DNA of 64,000 bases from Lachnospiraceae bacterium (GTDB lineage Bacteria; Bacillota; Clostridia; Lachnospirales; Lachnospiraceae). The DNA is taken from the NCBI GenBank assembly GCA_021202335.1, contig JAJQDE010000053.1, positions 1 through 64,000 of the forward strand, given 5' to 3'. Positions 62,157 to 64,000 of the stretch are shown here, one piece after another. The stretch's first letter is position 1, and each line of letters begins with the position of its first letter. The position numbers were made by a program, and so were the translations under genes. The notes under the pieces are model-generated. The model did no database searches. It saw only the letters and a list, made by a program, of their open reading frames with translations, and had not been told where the DNA came from.

Positions 62157-63251
62157 ATGAAAAAATTTGGCTTTTTAAGCCTTGGACTCATCGGCGGCTC
62201 CATCGCCCTTGCAATCAGGCAGATAATTCCCGACGCTGAAATAATCGCATACGCCCGCAGACAGGAAACTCTCGACGAGGCTCTCAGGGCGGGCGCAATC
62301 GACAAGGGCGTCACCTCAGTCAACGACAGCTTCCACAATTGCGACATGATATTCCTGTGCGCACCCGTGGCAGTGAATAATGATTTTTTAAAGCTGCTGG
62401 CGCCGATCATTTCCGAAAAGACAATCATCACCGATGTCGGAAGCGTAAAAGGCTCAATCCATAAGGCTGTCGGACAGCTTGGGCTTACCGCTAATTTTAT
62501 CGGCGGGCACCCCATGGCGGGAAGCGAAAAAACAGGCTTTGCAAACGCCAATCCCTTAATACTTGAAAACGCCTACTATATCCTCACCCCCACGCAAAAC
62601 GTTCCTGATGAGGCTGTTTCCGAATACTACTCGCTCGTCAAAAAAATGGGCGCCATTCCACTCGTATTAAGCCATAAGGAGCATGACTACGTGACTGCCG
62701 CCATAAGCCATGTGCCGCATTTAGTGGCTGCCGCGCTCGCAAATCTGGTCCATGACCACGACTCCGCGGAGGGCACCATGAAGCTGATTGCGGCAGGCGG
62801 CTTCAAGGATATCACGCGCATCGCCTCCTCATCGCCTGATATGTGGGAATCCATATGCATGGCAAACGCGGAAAATATAGCCGATTTGCTGGACGATTAT
62901 ATCCGCTCGCTCCAAACAGTCAGCGAGGCGGTGCGCGCACGCCGCTCAGGCTTTACCTTTGATTTATTCAAGGCTTCCAAGGAATACCGCGACTCCTTTG
63001 CGGACGCTCCCAAGGGACCCATCAAAAAAATATACGCCTGCTGCGTCGACATTCCCGATGAGGCGGGAAGCATCGCAAAGGTCGCCGCGCTCCTTGCAAA
63101 ATCTGATATTTCCATCAAAAATATCGGGATTGTACACAACCGTGAATATGAGGAGGGCGTGCTGCGCGTGGAATTTTATGAGGAAGCTGCGCTTGACAAG
63201 GCAGTGTCGCTTTTCCAAAGCCTAAGCTATACAGTATATGAGAGAAGCTGA
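62157..63251 (+). CDS. tyrA: Prephenate dehydrogenase with C-terminal ACT domain
   Basis: A 364-residue enzyme of tyrosine synthesis, oxidatively decarboxylating prephenate to 4-hydroxyphenylpyruvate. The NAD(P)-binding loop is LGLIGGSIALAI at residue 9, followed by TDVGSVKGSI and the catalytic-region GGHPMAGSEKTG near residue 120; HVPHLVAAALANL lies in the helical dimer domain. Residues 290-364 form an ACT domain (CVDIPDEAGSIAKVAALLAK), which usually binds tyrosine for feedback control. AAAGGA precedes the ATG. The TGA is the first part of a 25-base-pair hairpin. Confidence 0.95.
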   Translation: MKKFGFLSLGLIGGSIALAIRQIIPDAEIIAYARRQETLDEALRAGAIDKGVTSVNDSFHNCDMIFLCAPVAVNNDFLKLLAPIISEKTIITDVGSVKGSIHKAVGQLGLTANFIGGHPMAGSEKTGFANANPLILENAYYILTPTQNVPDEAVSEYYSLVKKMGAIPLVLSHKEHDYVTAAISHVPHLVAAALANLVHDHDSAEGTMKLIAAGGFKDITRIASSSPDMWESICMANAENIADLLDDYIRSLQTVSEAVRARRSGFTFDLFKASKEYRDSFADAPKGPIKKIYACCVDIPDEAGSIAKVAALLAKSDISIKNIGIVHNREYEEGVLRVEFYEEAALDKAVSLFQSLSYTVYERS

Positions 63252-63305
63252 ATTTATGCAGATACCGTGTGAAAAGTCATTTTTCACACGGTATCTGCAT
63301 AAATT
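63251..63305. other. Perfect 25-bp stem-loop starting in the tyrA stop codon
   Basis: Arms 63251-63275 and 63281-63305 are exact complements with a five-base loop. No T-run follows on the plus strand. Its length and perfection exceed a normal terminator, and its last-base-of-stop position echoes the hairpin at 17007. Confidence 0.8.
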
Positions 63306-63336
63306 GGATTAAGCGTATCAAAATACGAGGTCTGTC

Positions 63337-63810
63337 ATGCAGGCTAAATTAAAAACCTATATCCTGTCCGTCGTCATCGCACTCGCAGTCGGAGGCTTTT
63401 CCGCCTTCCTCACCCGAACCGGCATGAATATTTACGACTATATAAACAAGCCGGCGCTGTCGCCGCCCGCAATCCTTTTTCCAATCGTCCGGACTGCCCT
63501 CTATATCCTTATGGGCGTTTCAAGCGCACGGATTGGGCTTTTAAAAAGCAGCTATCCTTATGAAGCGACGGATTCGCTGGTCACTTACGCTATACAATTG
63601 ATTCTCAACTTTTTTTGGTCGATTATCTTTTTTAACATGCGCACGTTTTTATTTTCTCTCATATGGCTTATTGTTTTATGGAGCTGCATCCTGAAGATGA
63701 TATTTAAGTTCAGCGTGCTTGACAGGACTGCCGCCTGCCTCAATATCCCCTATTTTTTATGGGTAACTTTCGCAGGATATCTGAACTTTATGATTTATAT
63801 ACTGAATTGA
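63337..63810 (+). CDS. tspO: TspO/MBR family membrane protein
   Basis: A 157-residue protein with five transmembrane helices, the TspO layout. The family segment PPAILFPIVRTALYILMGVS lies near residues 45-65, and IQLILNFFWSIIFFNM and the C-terminal PYFLWVTFAGYLNFMIYILN match later helices. TspO proteins bind tetrapyrroles and may take part in porphyrin or stress handling. It sits 85 bases after tyrA beyond the long hairpin, so it may be transcribed separately. Confidence 0.93.
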   Translation: MQAKLKTYILSVVIALAVGGFSAFLTRTGMNIYDYINKPALSPPAILFPIVRTALYILMGVSSARIGLLKSSYPYEATDSLVTYAIQLILNFFWSIIFFNMRTFLFSLIWLIVLWSCILKMIFKFSVLDRTAACLNIPYFLWVTFAGYLNFMIYILN

Positions 63811-63832
63811 GCAAAGAGGGCAGGCTTATTCT

Positions 63833-64000
63833 TTACTCATTCGCATCCTCAACTCTGCTGTCATATGCCTGTCTGTAAAGCAGCTCCTGCGCATTAATGC
63901 TTTCCCCGCCATCCTTCGGGCGGTCAAGATAATTTCCCTGCGCATCCTGAAGCTTACCTTTCTCGTTGTCCTTCATCATGAGGTCAAATATATCGCGCAC
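63833..64000 (-). CDS. C-terminal end of an unidentified protein (cut by window edge)
   Basis: An open minus-strand frame from the window edge to TAA at 63833 gives 55 residues, beginning VRDIFDLMMKDNEKGKLQDA and ending SRVEDANE. It is hydrophilic with no recognised domain. Codon use looks like real coding sequence and it converges on tspO. The identity needs the sequence beyond the window. Confidence 0.55.
   Translation of the reverse strand: MRDIFDLMMKDNEKGKLQDAQGNYLDRPKDGGESINAQELLYRQAYDSRVEDANE

Overview
The window looks like chromosomal DNA from an anaerobic, low-to-mid GC Gram-positive of the Clostridia, most likely Lachnospiraceae. Support comes from the gene mix: Rex, YebC, alr next to an EndoA/MazF gene, ATP-type PEP carboxykinase, class B sortases, BspA-type leucine-rich-repeat surface proteins, strong GGAGG ribosome sites and TTGACA-N17-TATAAT promoters. 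Genus is not claimed. Most genes lie on the minus strand; both window edges cut a gene.

Layout. 1-9.5 kb (minus) is an exopolysaccharide/capsule operon read right to left from an LCP transferase: LCP, Ser/Asp-rich secreted protein, SH3 protein broken by one amber codon, Wzz-like protein, polyprenyl-phosphate sugar phosphotransferase, GT4 glycosyltransferase, TupA-like ATP-grasp, sugar-transfer ATP-grasp, and a DUF6625-like glycosyltransferase running off the edge. A strong promoter with two copies of a perfect palindromic operator and a small XRE regulator sit just upstream. 10-32 kb is mainly housekeeping: lipoprotein, pckA, Xaa-Pro aminopeptidase, deoC, thrC, DNA glycosylase, yebC, a CNNM/CorC protein, mazF, alr, NAD(P)HX repair, rex (with an own-promoter Rex box), MATE, HAD phosphatase, intracellular subtilase, and a MacB-like ABC module with a CARDB membrane protein.

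31.6-56.5 kb is a large surface-protein region: SH3 protein, two membrane-linked LRR proteins, a 1,854-residue LRR protein with a TPSTGD sorting signal, sortase B, an LRR/BIG2 giant, a secreted BspA-type LRR protein, a short plus-strand patch with a Cys-rich tandem-repeat protein and two unknown proteins behind sporulation-like promoters, then an InlB-repeat protein with a TPKTGD signal beside a second sortase B. 56.5-64 kb holds a free-standing LeuRS anticodon-domain relative, leuS, an EF-G-like GTPase, tyrA and tspO.

The most striking observation is a pair of poly-G tracts: G10, in frame, in the capsule ATP-grasp gene, and G9, out of frame, in the signal-peptide region of the secreted BspA-type protein. 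Adding one G to the second restores an open frame of 1,135 codons and makes both tracts encode Leu-Arg-Gly-Gly-Gly. This looks like slipped-strand phase variation linking capsule and surface-protein expression, although a sequencing homopolymer error must be excluded. The two sortase/substrate pairs sharing a DSTPxTGD signal form a coherent second system.
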